Assembly: GCA_013151655.1 (NCBI GenBank)
Contig: JAADHX010000070.1
Location: 1 to 9,453, forward strand
DNA: 9,453 bases
From: Actinomycetota bacterium
GTDB taxonomy: Bacteria > Actinomycetota > Acidimicrobiia > Acidimicrobiales > Poriferisodalaceae
Reading direction: 5' to 3'
In this document: piece by piece, positions 1 through 6,239 of the stretch
How the letters are laid out: every line of letters begins with the position of its first letter
How positions within the stretch are numbered: the first letter of the stretch is position 1
The notes under the pieces: model-generated
What the model was told of the DNA's origin: nothing
What the model saw: only the letters and a program-made list of their open reading frames with translations
The model's database searches: none
Program-made: the position numbers and the translations under genes

Positions 1-994
1 GCCTCGACGGTTCGGGCCCTTGAAACCCTCGGAGCTGCTCTGGTCGATGCCCGCCAAGCGGCCGACCCGCGCCTCGTAGTTGAGGTGGCGTTGGTGAAGC
101 TGACGGCTGCTTCGTCAGCAGATGACCTGAGCGCGATCCTGGCCCGGTTGGAACACCTCGAGGCCATCGTTGCCACGGGCACGGGCACGGTGGTTGCCTC
201 GGGCTCTGTCGCTCCAGACCCTTCCAGCTCGCCGAGTGCACCTCCTCCAGTTTCTTCCACTCGAGCCGCCTCTCCCTCCGCTGGTCCGCTGGCTTCGGGC
301 GCCTCTCCCTCCGCTGGTGGACGAACCCGCGGGGCTGGTCGTGTCAGCGCAGCCAGGGCCGCGCTCGGCCAGCCGGCATCGACCGAGACTCCTTCACCCA
401 AGACTGCTCCCAACGTCTCCCGCCGTTGGAGCCCCGGCCCCGCCTCCTGCGCCAACCATCGCAGGTCCGTCAGATACCTCGACGGTGAACCTCGACCCAC
501 CAGGTTCGACACAAACCGATTCAGCCGCCGAATCGCCACCCTCGAGCCCAGCCGATACCGCCCCAATTGCGGCACCACCGATCAGTCAGCTCCGGGCCGA
601 ATGGATCGACACGCTCACCAAGGCACCCGGGCTAACGAAGAACATCCTCGGCAGCTGCGACATCGACTCGCCAACGCCCGGTCATATCGTTTGCCATGTC
701 TCGAATGAGATAACCCGAGACAAGTGCGTCGCCCACGTACCGGCAATCCAAGACCTGTTCTCAAGTCGTTACGGACTCCCCATGACGCTCGAACTTACCG
801 TCGAGACGGCCAGAACCTCGACAATCGATTCGGCGCCCTCGACTTCACAAGAGCAGTCGACGGACGAAGCAGACGAAGTCATCGATCCCAGCGAACTTAC
901 CGACGCTCCAGTCGAGGCAACATCGGGTGTCGATCGTCTAACCGCGGCATTTCCTGGGGCAAAGATCGTCGACGACCCCACCGCCGGGTACTAA
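1..994 (+). CDS. dnaX: DNA polymerase III gamma/tau subunit, 3' part, with a frame change in the linker
   Basis: This is the clamp-loader ATPase subunit of DNA polymerase III; its 5' end lies outside the window. From base 1 the first frame reads the end of domain III (ASTVRALETLGAALVDAR, then DPRLVVEVALVKLT), which matches the DnaX helical collar. A linker rich in Ala, Ser, Pro and Thr follows to about position 420. The C-terminal region is in the second frame, roughly 425-994. It has a tau-like domain beginning QLRAEWIDTL and ends with LTAAFPGAKIVDD, the usual actinobacterial DnaX tail. Read without a shift, frame 1 stops at 706-708 after about 95 residues of unconvincing Arg/Pro-rich sequence. 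Going from frame 1 to frame 2 needs +1 (or -2). The cause may be programmed recoding, a real mutation or an assembly error. Synteny with ybaB and recR supports the identity. The stop is TAA 992-994, 32 bp before ybaB. Confidence 0.85.
267..318 (+). repeat. Short in-frame tandem repeat in the dnaX linker
   Basis: A 19-bp unit (cgcctctccctccgctggt) occurs at 267-285 and again, identical, at 300-318, giving a 33-bp period. The period is a multiple of three, so the repeat duplicates the peptide ASPSAG without changing frame. It lies about 90 bp upstream of the frame change and marks the linker as a slippage-prone, weakly constrained stretch. Confidence 0.85.
385..430 (+). other. Zone of the +1 frame change in dnaX
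   Basis: Up to about position 405 the first frame gives a natural linker (TETPSPKTAPNVS) while the second frame gives an Arg/Leu/His-rich string. After about 420 the quality reverses: the second frame reads SPAVGAPAPPPAP and the first reads RRWSPGPASCANHRR. The crossover therefore lies near 400-425. Candidate slip points are the C runs in tca-ccc-aag (394-402), gct-ccc-aac (406-414) and gtc-tcc-cgc (415-423). No stop codon, strong Shine-Dalgarno or clear downstream stem-loop stands out, so a programmed site is not proven. Confidence 0.6.
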
Positions 995-1026
995 TTACAT
1001 CCACGAAAACCACACGGAGACATCGA

Positions 1027-1353
1027 GTGAGCGACGGATTCGATATGAACAGCCTGCTTCAACAGGCACAAGACATGCAGGCTCAACTGATGGCCGCGCA
1101 AGAACAGGCTGCCACCACCGAAGTTGTTGGCGAAGCCGGAGGCGGCCGAGTCAAGATCACGATGACCGCCGGGGGAGAAGTGACAGCGGTATCGATTGCT
1201 CCCGAAGTAGTCGATCCAGGCGACGTAGCCATGCTCGAAGATCTCATCCACACTGCGATGTCGGATGCCTTAGCTCGTGGTGCGGCTGCACAGCAAGAAG
1301 CAATGGGACCACTCGGCGACCTTGGAGGCCTCGGCGGCCTTCTCGGAGGCTAG
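1027..1353 (+). CDS. ybaB: YbaB/EbfC family nucleoid-associated protein
   Basis: This is a small DNA-binding protein of 108 residues, the usual family size. The family forms dimers that bind DNA with little sequence specificity and is nearly always encoded between dnaX and recR. The N-terminal helix (FDMNSLLQQAQDMQAQL, about residues 5-21) is the long dimer helix. The middle (GGGRVKITMTAGGEVTAVSI) is the family's beta region. The helix LEDLIHTAMSDAL follows, and the tail is rich in Gly and Leu (GDLGGLGGLLGG). I chose GTG 1027 because GGAGA at 1016-1020 sits 6 nt upstream and the resulting N-terminus MSDGFDMNSLL is typical of actinobacterial homologues; ATG 1045 is a weaker alternative. It lies 32 bp after dnaX and 7 bp before recR, so the three genes are probably cotranscribed. 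Confidence 0.93.
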   Translation: MSDGFDMNSLLQQAQDMQAQLMAAQEQAATTEVVGEAGGGRVKITMTAGGEVTAVSIAPEVVDPGDVAMLEDLIHTAMSDALARGAAAQQEAMGPLGDLGGLGGLLGG

Positions 1354-1360
1354 ATACCTG

Positions 1361-1957
1361 ATGTACGAAGGCCCCGTCCAGGATCTCATCGACGAGTTGG
1401 GTCGTATGCCAGGCATCGGCCCGAAGTCGGCCCAGCGGATCGCATTCCACCTTCTGAAGATCCCCACCCCGGACGCGATGCGACTTTCGGAGGCCATAAC
1501 CCGGGCCAAAGAGCGGGTTCAGTTTTGCCAGCGATGTTTCAATTTCAGCGAACACGAACTCTGTTTGATCTGTTCTAGTGCGTCGCGACAGGACGGCACG
1601 TTGTGTGTTGTTGAGGAATCACGCGATGTAGTGGCTGTCGAAAAGACTCAGGAGTTCCGTGGTCGTTACCACGTTCTCCAAGGTTGCCTGAATCCCATCG
1701 AAGGCATCGGACCAGAACAGCTACGAGTCTCAGAGCTGCTCGGGCGCATCGACGGCGAGCAGATAACTGAGGTCATCCTTTCGACCAACCCCAACATCGA
1801 GGGCGAGGCCACAGCGATGTACCTCGCCAGGCTGCTTGGACCGCTTGGGGTGATGGTCACGAGGCTCGCTTCTGGCCTCCCAGTCGGAGGCGATCTCGAA
1901 TACGCCGACGAGCTCACCCTCGGCCGAGCCCTAGAACACCGCCGCGCCGTCGAGTAA
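1361..1957 (+). CDS. recR: Recombination mediator protein RecR
   Basis: RecR works with RecO (and RecF) to load RecA on single-stranded DNA during gap repair. The 198-residue length is standard. Domains in order are a helix-hairpin-helix (LGRMPGIGPKSAQRIAFHLL, residues 13-32), a four-cysteine zinc finger (C56, C59, C68, C71) and a TOPRIM domain from about residue 80. The TOPRIM domain includes the family motif YHVLQGCLNPIEGIGP. The C-terminal part has TNPNIEGEATAMYLARLL and ASGLPVGGDLEYADELTL, also typical. The start is ATG 1361, giving MYEGPVQDLIDELGRMPG, with GGAGG at 1345-1349 eleven nt upstream inside the last Gly codons of ybaB; this close packing suggests translational coupling. It is the last gene of the operon and is followed by a strong palindromic terminator. 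All key residues look intact. Confidence 0.97.
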   Translation: MYEGPVQDLIDELGRMPGIGPKSAQRIAFHLLKIPTPDAMRLSEAITRAKERVQFCQRCFNFSEHELCLICSSASRQDGTLCVVEESRDVVAVEKTQEFRGRYHVLQGCLNPIEGIGPEQLRVSELLGRIDGEQITEVILSTNPNIEGEATAMYLARLLGPLGVMVTRLASGLPVGGDLEYADELTLGRALEHRRAVE

Positions 1958-1973
1958 CCCGCCCTATTTCTGC

Positions 1974-2021
1974 AACCTGTGCCTAAAACCGCGGTCAGGA
2001 CCGCGGTTTTAGGCACAGGTT
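1974..2021. terminator. Long palindromic terminator between convergent genes
   Basis: Two perfectly complementary 23-nt arms (1974-1996 and 1999-2021) flank a 2-nt AG centre. The GC-rich inner core, ccgcggtc/gaccgcgg, is bracketed by AAAA (1985-1988) and TTTT (2007-2010). That A-tract, hairpin, T-tract layout can end transcription in both directions. Downstream on + the sequence stays T-rich (tttgtttggtttt). It begins 17 bp after the recR stop and ends 49 bp before the 3' end of the opposing lipoprotein gene, which fits a shared bidirectional terminator. Confidence 0.85.
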
Positions 2022-2069
2022 TGTTTGGTTTTCGCGTTCGTCGACACTGGTTCGTTCGTGGGACCGGCG

Positions 2070-2507
2070 CTAACGGGAGAGGGAGATGGTGGTGGTTTGG
2101 CCACCCCAGCCGCTTAGCTGATCGCGGCCCTCGACCATGACCTCGACAACATCGGTCGGAATGGCGATACCGGACTGGCTGCGGGTAAATGGCTGCTCCG
2201 ACGCGTGATCGTGGGCTAGTTCGCGGATGCCGTAGACGGTTCCGTCGGCGCCGACGACTCGCCAGGCATCGGCATACCGATCGGGGCTGTCGTATGGCGA
2301 GCTGATGGTTGCGCTGAAGGTCCAGCTACCGTCGTCGGTGAGTTGGGCGGTAGCCGCCACCACATCAGGGAACAACTCTTCTGCTAGCTGGGAGGTTGCG
2401 ACGACCGCCGAGGTCTGTTCGGCATCATCGGAAGAACACGCTCCTACAACAAGAGCGCCCAGCATCGATGCGCCGAGAATTGCCAGCGCTGATCCGAAGT
2501 TGCTCAC
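2070..2507 (-). CDS. Small secreted lipoprotein of unknown function
   Basis: This 145-residue protein has a lipoprotein signal: a hydrophobic stretch (ALAILGASMLGALVVGAC) ending in the lipobox VGAC with Cys24, then an acidic SSDDAEQ spacer. The mature part (about 122 residues) looks like one beta-sandwich domain. Its pattern is TDDGSWTFSATISSPYDSPDRYADAWRV, then DGTVYGIRELAHDHASEQPFTRS, SGIAIPTDVVEVMVEGRD, and a final strand. I have seen this pattern in uncharacterised proteins from diverse bacteria but cannot give a function. The N-terminus lacks the usual Lys/Arg, which is odd for a signal peptide. The only usable in-frame start is GTG 2507, because an in-frame TGA lies just upstream. No Shine-Dalgarno is visible, but TACGGT sits 7 nt upstream, so the message may be leaderless. 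It is convergent with recR and divergent from glyA. Confidence 0.75.
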   Translation of the reverse strand: MSNFGSALAILGASMLGALVVGACSSDDAEQTSAVVATSQLAEELFPDVVAATAQLTDDGSWTFSATISSPYDSPDRYADAWRVVGADGTVYGIRELAHDHASEQPFTRSQSGIAIPTDVVEVMVEGRDQLSGWGGQTTTISLSR

Positions 2508-2514
2508 CCAATTG

Positions 2515-2520
2515 ACCGTA
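2515..2520 (-). promoter_or_regulatory. Possible -10 box for the lipoprotein gene (leaderless)
   Basis: On the minus strand TACGGT (TANNNT type) ends 7 nt before the GTG start at 2507. Transcription would then begin at or next to the start codon, in keeping with the missing Shine-Dalgarno. No good -35 hexamer is visible. Confidence 0.3.
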
Positions 2521-2584
2521 GAGGCTTGCGATCCTCATGGTGGGAATCTGTCGAAGATCCTCTTCTCGGTCGTGTGTCGCCAAC

Positions 2585-2590
2585 TAGCCT
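2585..2590 (+). promoter_or_regulatory. Possible -10 box for glyA
   Basis: TAGCCT fits the actinobacterial TANNNT -10 pattern and would give a leader of roughly 30 nt carrying the glyA ribosome binding site. The -35 region (TTCTCG at 2563-2568) is weak. I see no recognisable riboswitch in the 118-bp region between the lipoprotein gene and glyA. Confidence 0.3.
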
Positions 2591-2614
2591 GACGCGAGTT
2601 CGTATCGATGTATC

Positions 2615-2620
2615 GAGGAG
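2615..2620 (+). promoter_or_regulatory. Ribosome binding site that decides the glyA start
   Basis: GAGGAG lies 5 nt before ATG 2626. The upstream in-frame ATG at 2608 would place this site inside the coding sequence and has no site of its own, so 2626 is preferred. Confidence 0.8.
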
Positions 2621-2625
2621 AAGTT

Positions 2626-4098
2626 ATGACCGACTCTGCCAACCCGCTCGAGATCGAACAGGACACTCCCGAGGCTCAGTCGTACCGGTCGGCCCTCGAG
2701 GTCATCAGTGGTGTAGAGCCCCGAATAGCTGACGCGATCCGGTCAGAGATCAATGATCAGCGGAACTACCTCAAGCTCATTGCCTCAGAAAACTATGCGT
2801 CGCCGGCCGTACTTCTCACTATGGGAACTTGGTTCAGCGACAAGTACGCGGAAGGCACAGTGGGCCATCGATTCTACGCCGGCTGCCAAAACGTCGACAC
2901 CGTCGAGCAACTCGCCTCGGACTTGGCTTGTGAAGTGTTCGGCGCGCCGTATGCCTACGTTCAGCCGCACTCGGGGATCGATGCCAACTTGGTGGCCTTC
3001 TGGGCCATGCTGGCGGCCAAGGTCGAAACGCCGTTTCTTGCCGAACAGGGCGAGAAGCATGTGAACGGTCTATCTGAGACCGATTGGGACACACTCCGTA
3101 ACAAGTTGGGTAACCAACGAATGATCGGCATGGCACTCGACGCCGGTGGGCACTTGACCCACGGTTTTCGACCGAACATCTCGGGCAAGATGTTCGCGCA
3201 ACGTAGTTATGGGGTCGACGACACCACCGAGATGCTCGACTACGACAACGTTCGTGCACTGGCCAAAGAGTTCAAACCAATGGTGCTCACTGCCGGCTAT
3301 TCGGCTTATCCTCGCAAGGTTAACTTCGCCAAAATGCGCGAGATCGCCGACGAGGTTGGCGCCTACCTGATGATCGATATGGCCCACTTCGCTGGCCTGG
3401 TCGCCGGCGGTGTGTTCACCGGTGACTACGACCCGATCGCAAACGGGCACATCGTGACCACAACGACGCACAAGTCGCTCCGCGGCCCGCGCGGTGGCAT
3501 GGTCATGACCGGTCGAGATGGTGGCGACTTGGCCGAGTACATCGACAAGGGTTGCCCGATGGTTCTTGGTGGGCCGATGGCCCACGTCATGGCTGCTAAG
3601 GCAGTCGCGTTCGCTGAGGCCAAACTGCCGACATTTGCCGGTTATGCACAACGGATTGTCGACAACGCGGCCGCGTTGGGCGAGGGCCTGAAGAAGCGAG
3701 GGGCTCGTCTGGTGACCGACGGAACCGATAACCATCTTGTGTTGGTAGATGTGACGTCGTTCGGTGTTACCGGCCGCCAAGCCGAGTCGGCCCTTAACGA
3801 CAGCGGCGTAATCGTTAACCGGAACTCGATTCCTGGCGATCCAAATGGCGCTTGGTACACCAGCGGCGTCCGTCTAGGGACCCCGGCATTGACGACGCTA
3901 GGCATGGGCGCCGCTGATATGGACGAAGTTGCCGACATTATCTGCGACGTCTTGAGCCATGCTGAGCCGGCCCAAGCTAAGAATGGCCCATCTAAGGCTA
4001 AGTACCTGATGGGTGACGATGTCTCGGACCGATGCCGTCAGCGGTCAGCTGAGCTGCTCACCGCTAATCCGCTCTACCCGACGGTTGGCAAGATCTGA
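2626..4098 (+). CDS. glyA: Serine hydroxymethyltransferase, long form
   Basis: This cytosolic PLP enzyme converts serine and tetrahydrofolate to glycine and methylene-tetrahydrofolate, the main one-carbon source. The family signature TTTTHKSLRGPRGG (about 278-291) contains the PLP lysine, K283. Other conserved segments are NYLKLIASENYASP (47-60), GGHLTHG (174-180), DMAHFAGLVAGG (251-262) and TSGVRLGTPALT (412-423). At 490 residues it is longer than the usual 415-430. Against the E. coli sequence as I remember it, there is an N-terminal extension and an insert of about 31 residues between SGIDAN (116-121) and GGHLTHG, covering roughly residues 128-168. A long form of about this length is known in Chlamydia, to my recollection. 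The C-terminus also differs. Catalytic residues look intact, so activity is expected. It appears to be a single-gene unit, divergent from the lipoprotein and ended by a hairpin. Confidence 0.95.
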   Translation: MTDSANPLEIEQDTPEAQSYRSALEVISGVEPRIADAIRSEINDQRNYLKLIASENYASPAVLLTMGTWFSDKYAEGTVGHRFYAGCQNVDTVEQLASDLACEVFGAPYAYVQPHSGIDANLVAFWAMLAAKVETPFLAEQGEKHVNGLSETDWDTLRNKLGNQRMIGMALDAGGHLTHGFRPNISGKMFAQRSYGVDDTTEMLDYDNVRALAKEFKPMVLTAGYSAYPRKVNFAKMREIADEVGAYLMIDMAHFAGLVAGGVFTGDYDPIANGHIVTTTTHKSLRGPRGGMVMTGRDGGDLAEYIDKGCPMVLGGPMAHVMAAKAVAFAEAKLPTFAGYAQRIVDNAAALGEGLKKRGARLVTDGTDNHLVLVDVTSFGVTGRQAESALNDSGVIVNRNSIPGDPNGAWYTSGVRLGTPALTTLGMGAADMDEVADIICDVLSHAEPAQAKNGPSKAKYLMGDDVSDRCRQRSAELLTANPLYPTVGKI

Positions 4099-4117
4099 CG
4101 TCGGCTGCAAAACAGCA

Positions 4118-4146
4118 GAAGGCCAGGTCCTAAGGACCCGGCCTTC
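4118..4146. terminator. Hairpin after glyA
   Basis: The inverted repeat gaaggccaggtcc / ggacccggccttc gives a 13-position stem with one A-C mismatch and a TAA loop. It starts 20 nt after the glyA stop. On + no T run follows, so it would be a U-less actinobacterial-style terminator. On the minus strand the exit side reads tgctgtttt, closer to a classic terminator. Confidence 0.6.
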
Positions 4147-4487
4147 CACGAAATCGGTACCAAACAAGGCATCACCCCAACTTAATCCGAACTAGGCGCG
4201 GGCGGTTGTCCAGCCCGAACTCAGTAGAGGTAACACTTCGTCTGGAGGGACCTAAACAGTCCGTTCCCGATGTCAGTTATGTTACGAAACGAAGACGGAA
4301 AATGCAACACTTTGTAGTATTTCTTCCGAAATTCGTCACGAACGACATATTTGGGCGACGGTTAATAGCCATATCTCGTGTTCCAAAGAAACCTCGGGCG
4401 GGCCGGAACGATTGAGCGTCCCACCCCTGGGCCAGACTGTGCAACCACTTCCTCCCATACGTTTCTCCAGTTCGTTTGGAGTTCCCG
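4147..4487. other. Intergenic region, AT-richer than its surroundings, no gene recognised
   Basis: About 340 bp separate the glyA hairpin from the next supported start. I see no tRNA, known riboswitch or convincing reading frame. The stretch 4260-4390 is visibly richer in A and T than the flanking genes. It contains a small perfect inverted repeat, ttcgt-c-acgaa, at 4332-4342. A weak GGGC...GCCC hairpin is possible near 4199-4216. The promoter of the following gene probably lies here, but no hexamer pair is convincing. A small RNA cannot be excluded. Confidence 0.5.
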
Positions 4488-4946
4488 ATGGTCGAGATAT
4501 TTCTACCAGCGTGTCCTGTTTCACCTTCTCTTGGCGTGCGCGTAAACAGCCGCGCCGATGCCAGAGCCCTTTTCTATGCCTTTGCCAACGACTGCGACGA
4601 GGTTGTGATGGCGGTTCTCGGTCCGTTCGAAGATCTCTTCGCAATGGTCGTGTTCGGGGGTGTTGCCCTAGCCGAGATACGTCACGATCCCGGGCCTCTC
4701 GTCATGTTGGCCCGAAACCTCGGGGCTGAGAGTGTGGTGATCAGTCACTTTGTCGAGGGAATGATCGTCGACGGCACCGCCGAGATAGATGCTCAGAGGG
4801 TGGTTGGGCTCGCGCTAGAAGTCGACGATATTCACCTCGTCGATTGGCACACCCTAAGTGCGGCCTCCATTGCCACCAATGTCGGCCGCGGAATCAATGA
4901 CCTGCTGGAGCCATCAACTGGAGATCTCGAAAATGGCCGCGGTTAG
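4488..4946 (+). CDS. RadC/JAB-like domain protein with degenerate metal site (tentative)
   Basis: This predicted 152-residue soluble protein starts at ATG 4488, with TTTGGAG at 4475-4481 six nt upstream; a TTG at 4476 would sit on that site. By eye the middle lines up with the C-terminal JAB/MPN domain of RadC. DEVVMAVLGPFEDLFAMVVFGG (37-58) matches the early strands, RNLGAESVVISHF (76-88) matches the segment leading to the metal site, and DDIHLVDWHTL (113-123) matches RadC's I-x-LLDH-x-IV. RadC has H-x-H-P-S-G followed by S-x-x-D. Here only the first His (H87) and the Asp (D101) have counterparts; the second His is Val and the Ser is lost. The helix-hairpin-helix half of RadC is absent. If the match is real, the protein is probably not a metalloprotease and may be structural or regulatory. 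The alternative is an unrelated hypothetical protein. It overlaps the convergent thiolase gene by 4 bp. Confidence 0.6.
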   Translation: MVEIFLPACPVSPSLGVRVNSRADARALFYAFANDCDEVVMAVLGPFEDLFAMVVFGGVALAEIRHDPGPLVMLARNLGAESVVISHFVEGMIVDGTAEIDAQRVVGLALEVDDIHLVDWHTLSAASIATNVGRGINDLLEPSTGDLENGRG

Positions 4947-6130
4947 AGCGTCCGGAACACTCCGGCGTCGCCTTGGCCTCCACCACCGCAGAGCGCCGCC
5001 GCGCCGATGCCACCGCCGCGCCGGATGAGCTCGTTGATCATATGCAGTGCCAATCGGTTGCCGCTCATGCCGATGGGGTGCCCCAATGCAATGGCGCCTC
5101 CGTCGACGTTGACCAACGAGTCATCTATGCCAAGGTCGGTCATCGAACACAACCCCACCGCGGCGAATGCTTCGTTGATCTCGAAGAGGTCGATGTCGCC
5201 GATCTCAAGGTCGGTTTTGCCAAGGGCGGACTTGATGGCTTGTGACGGCTGGGTTAACAGCGACGCCGAGTCTGGGCCAGCAATTTGGCCGTACGAGACC
5301 AGTTCGGCAATGGCGCTGAGGCCAAGTTCGTCGGCCTTGGCCTGACTCATCATCACGATTGCTGATGCACCATCAGAGATCTGAGAAGCGTTGGCTGCCG
5401 TGATCGACCCGTCCTTGCTGAACGCGGGGCGGAGGCGGCTGAGCGACTCGACGGTGGTACCAGGTCGAATACCCTCGTCGGCACTGATGACAATCGGGTC
5501 ACCCTTGCGCTGCGGAACCGAAACTGCGACGATCTCGGCATCGAAGCGACCTTCGCTACGTGCCGCATCGGCGCGATCGTGCGATGTCGCCGAGAAGTTA
5601 TCCATCGCCAGACGAGTCACTTCGGCTTCGGCCTCGGCGTAGCGCTCGGTCCCGAGACCCATGGCGCATGCGTCGAAAGCACAGTAGAGGCCATCGTGAT
5701 ACAGCGAGTCGAGCATTTCGGCGTTTCCATAGCCGTACCCCCGCCGAGCCTTGTCGAGAACGTAAGGTGCGTTCGACATCGACTCCATGCCGCCGGCTAC
5801 GACGATTTCGGCGTCGCCAGCAGCGATCATCTGGTGGGCCAGATAGATCGTGTTCAAGCCCGATAGGCAGACCTTGTTGACGGTCGTGGCCGGAACGCTC
5901 ATCGGGATGCCAGCATTGACGGCTGCTTGGCGGGCGGTGATTTGGCCTTGTCCCGCCTGGACTACTTGGCCCATATAGACGTAGTCGACTTGGTCGGGCG
6001 AGACGCCCGCTTTCGTTAGGGCACCGGCGATAGCGAGTCCACCGAGCTCTTGGGCTGAAAAGCCAGACAGACCACCGTTGAATCGGCCGATCGGAGTGCG
6101 TGCTCCGGCGATGATAACTGGACCTGTCAT
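4943..6130 (-). CDS. Acetyl-CoA acetyltransferase (thiolase II)
   Basis: This 395-residue thiolase condenses two acetyl-CoA to acetoacetyl-CoA, or cleaves it. The length and all catalytic motifs are standard: nucleophile C88 in NKVCLSG, NEAFA at 319-323, H351 in GGAIALGHPIGMSG, and C381 in ALCGGGGQGDA. The N-terminus (VIIAGARTPIGRFNGGLSGF) is also typical, and the size and motifs favour the biosynthetic (acetoacetyl-CoA) type over a beta-oxidation thiolase. The ATG at 6130 has AAGGGA six nt upstream on the minus strand. It is divergent from ccr, the enzyme a few steps later in the ethylmalonyl-CoA route, so the two may share control through the 135 bp between them. The same enzyme could also serve polyhydroxybutyrate synthesis; no phaB or phaC is seen here. 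The stop TAA overlaps the stop TAG of the convergent upstream gene, leaving no room for a terminator between them. Confidence 0.95.
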   Translation of the reverse strand: MTGPVIIAGARTPIGRFNGGLSGFSAQELGGLAIAGALTKAGVSPDQVDYVYMGQVVQAGQGQITARQAAVNAGIPMSVPATTVNKVCLSGLNTIYLAHQMIAAGDAEIVVAGGMESMSNAPYVLDKARRGYGYGNAEMLDSLYHDGLYCAFDACAMGLGTERYAEAEAEVTRLAMDNFSATSHDRADAARSEGRFDAEIVAVSVPQRKGDPIVISADEGIRPGTTVESLSRLRPAFSKDGSITAANASQISDGASAIVMMSQAKADELGLSAIAELVSYGQIAGPDSASLLTQPSQAIKSALGKTDLEIGDIDLFEINEAFAAVGLCSMTDLGIDDSLVNVDGGAIALGHPIGMSGNRLALHMINELIRRGGGIGAAALCGGGGQGDAGVFRTL

Positions 6131-6152
6131 TGGGATTCCCTTCGATGAGGCC

Positions 6153-6165
6153 AGGGTTTGACCCT
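6153..6165. promoter_or_regulatory. Inverted repeat in the thiolase leader
   Basis: AGGGT-TTG-ACCCT is a perfect 5-bp-arm inverted repeat between the possible thiolase -10 box and its start codon. It could be an operator or simply chance; the arms are short. Confidence 0.3.
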
Positions 6166-6171
6166 CGGCTC

Positions 6172-6177
6172 AGTGTA
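6172..6177 (-). promoter_or_regulatory. Possible -10 box for the thiolase gene
   Basis: On the minus strand TACACT fits the -10 pattern. A TTGGGA lies 19 nt further upstream (6197-6202), a loose -35. The leader would be about 35 nt and include the AAGGGA ribosome binding site. Confidence 0.35.
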
Positions 6178-6239
6178 CGAAACACCCAGGCCGACTTCCC
6201 AACTGGGGTTGAGCCGGTGTGGAGAATTTCGCCCGCGAA

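Noticed and set aside
724..1026. Extension of the ybaB frame upstream into dnaX
   Set aside because: The upstream part is an Arg-rich shadow of dnaX. GTG 1027 has a good ribosome binding site and gives the expected N-terminus.
1666..2016. 116-codon minus frame opposite recR, reaching into the terminator
   Set aside because: It is the antisense of recR's TOPRIM coding region, starts in the palindrome and has no recognisable domain.
2305..2592. 95-codon + frame opposite the lipoprotein gene
   Set aside because: It is a shadow of the lipoprotein gene, whose own frame gives a signal peptide, lipobox and coherent domain.
2508..2625. Tetrahydrofolate or glycine riboswitch before glyA
   Set aside because: Such elements precede glyA or glycine genes in some bacteria, but the 118 bp here show no matching conserved core or paired helices that I can recognise.
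3070..3780. 236-codon minus frame opposite glyA
   Set aside because: It lies wholly inside a clear glyA coding sequence. Long antisense frames are common in GC-rich genes, and the translation has no family features.
4332..4342. LexA-type SOS box at the ttcgt-c-acgaa repeat
   Set aside because: The actinobacterial SOS box has the form TCGAAC-N4-GTTCGA; this shorter repeat does not fit.
4206..4415. 69-codon + frame in the gap after glyA
   Set aside because: It needs a TTG start with no ribosome binding site, its composition is unlike the neighbours (Lys/Arg-rich), and nothing in it resembles a known family.
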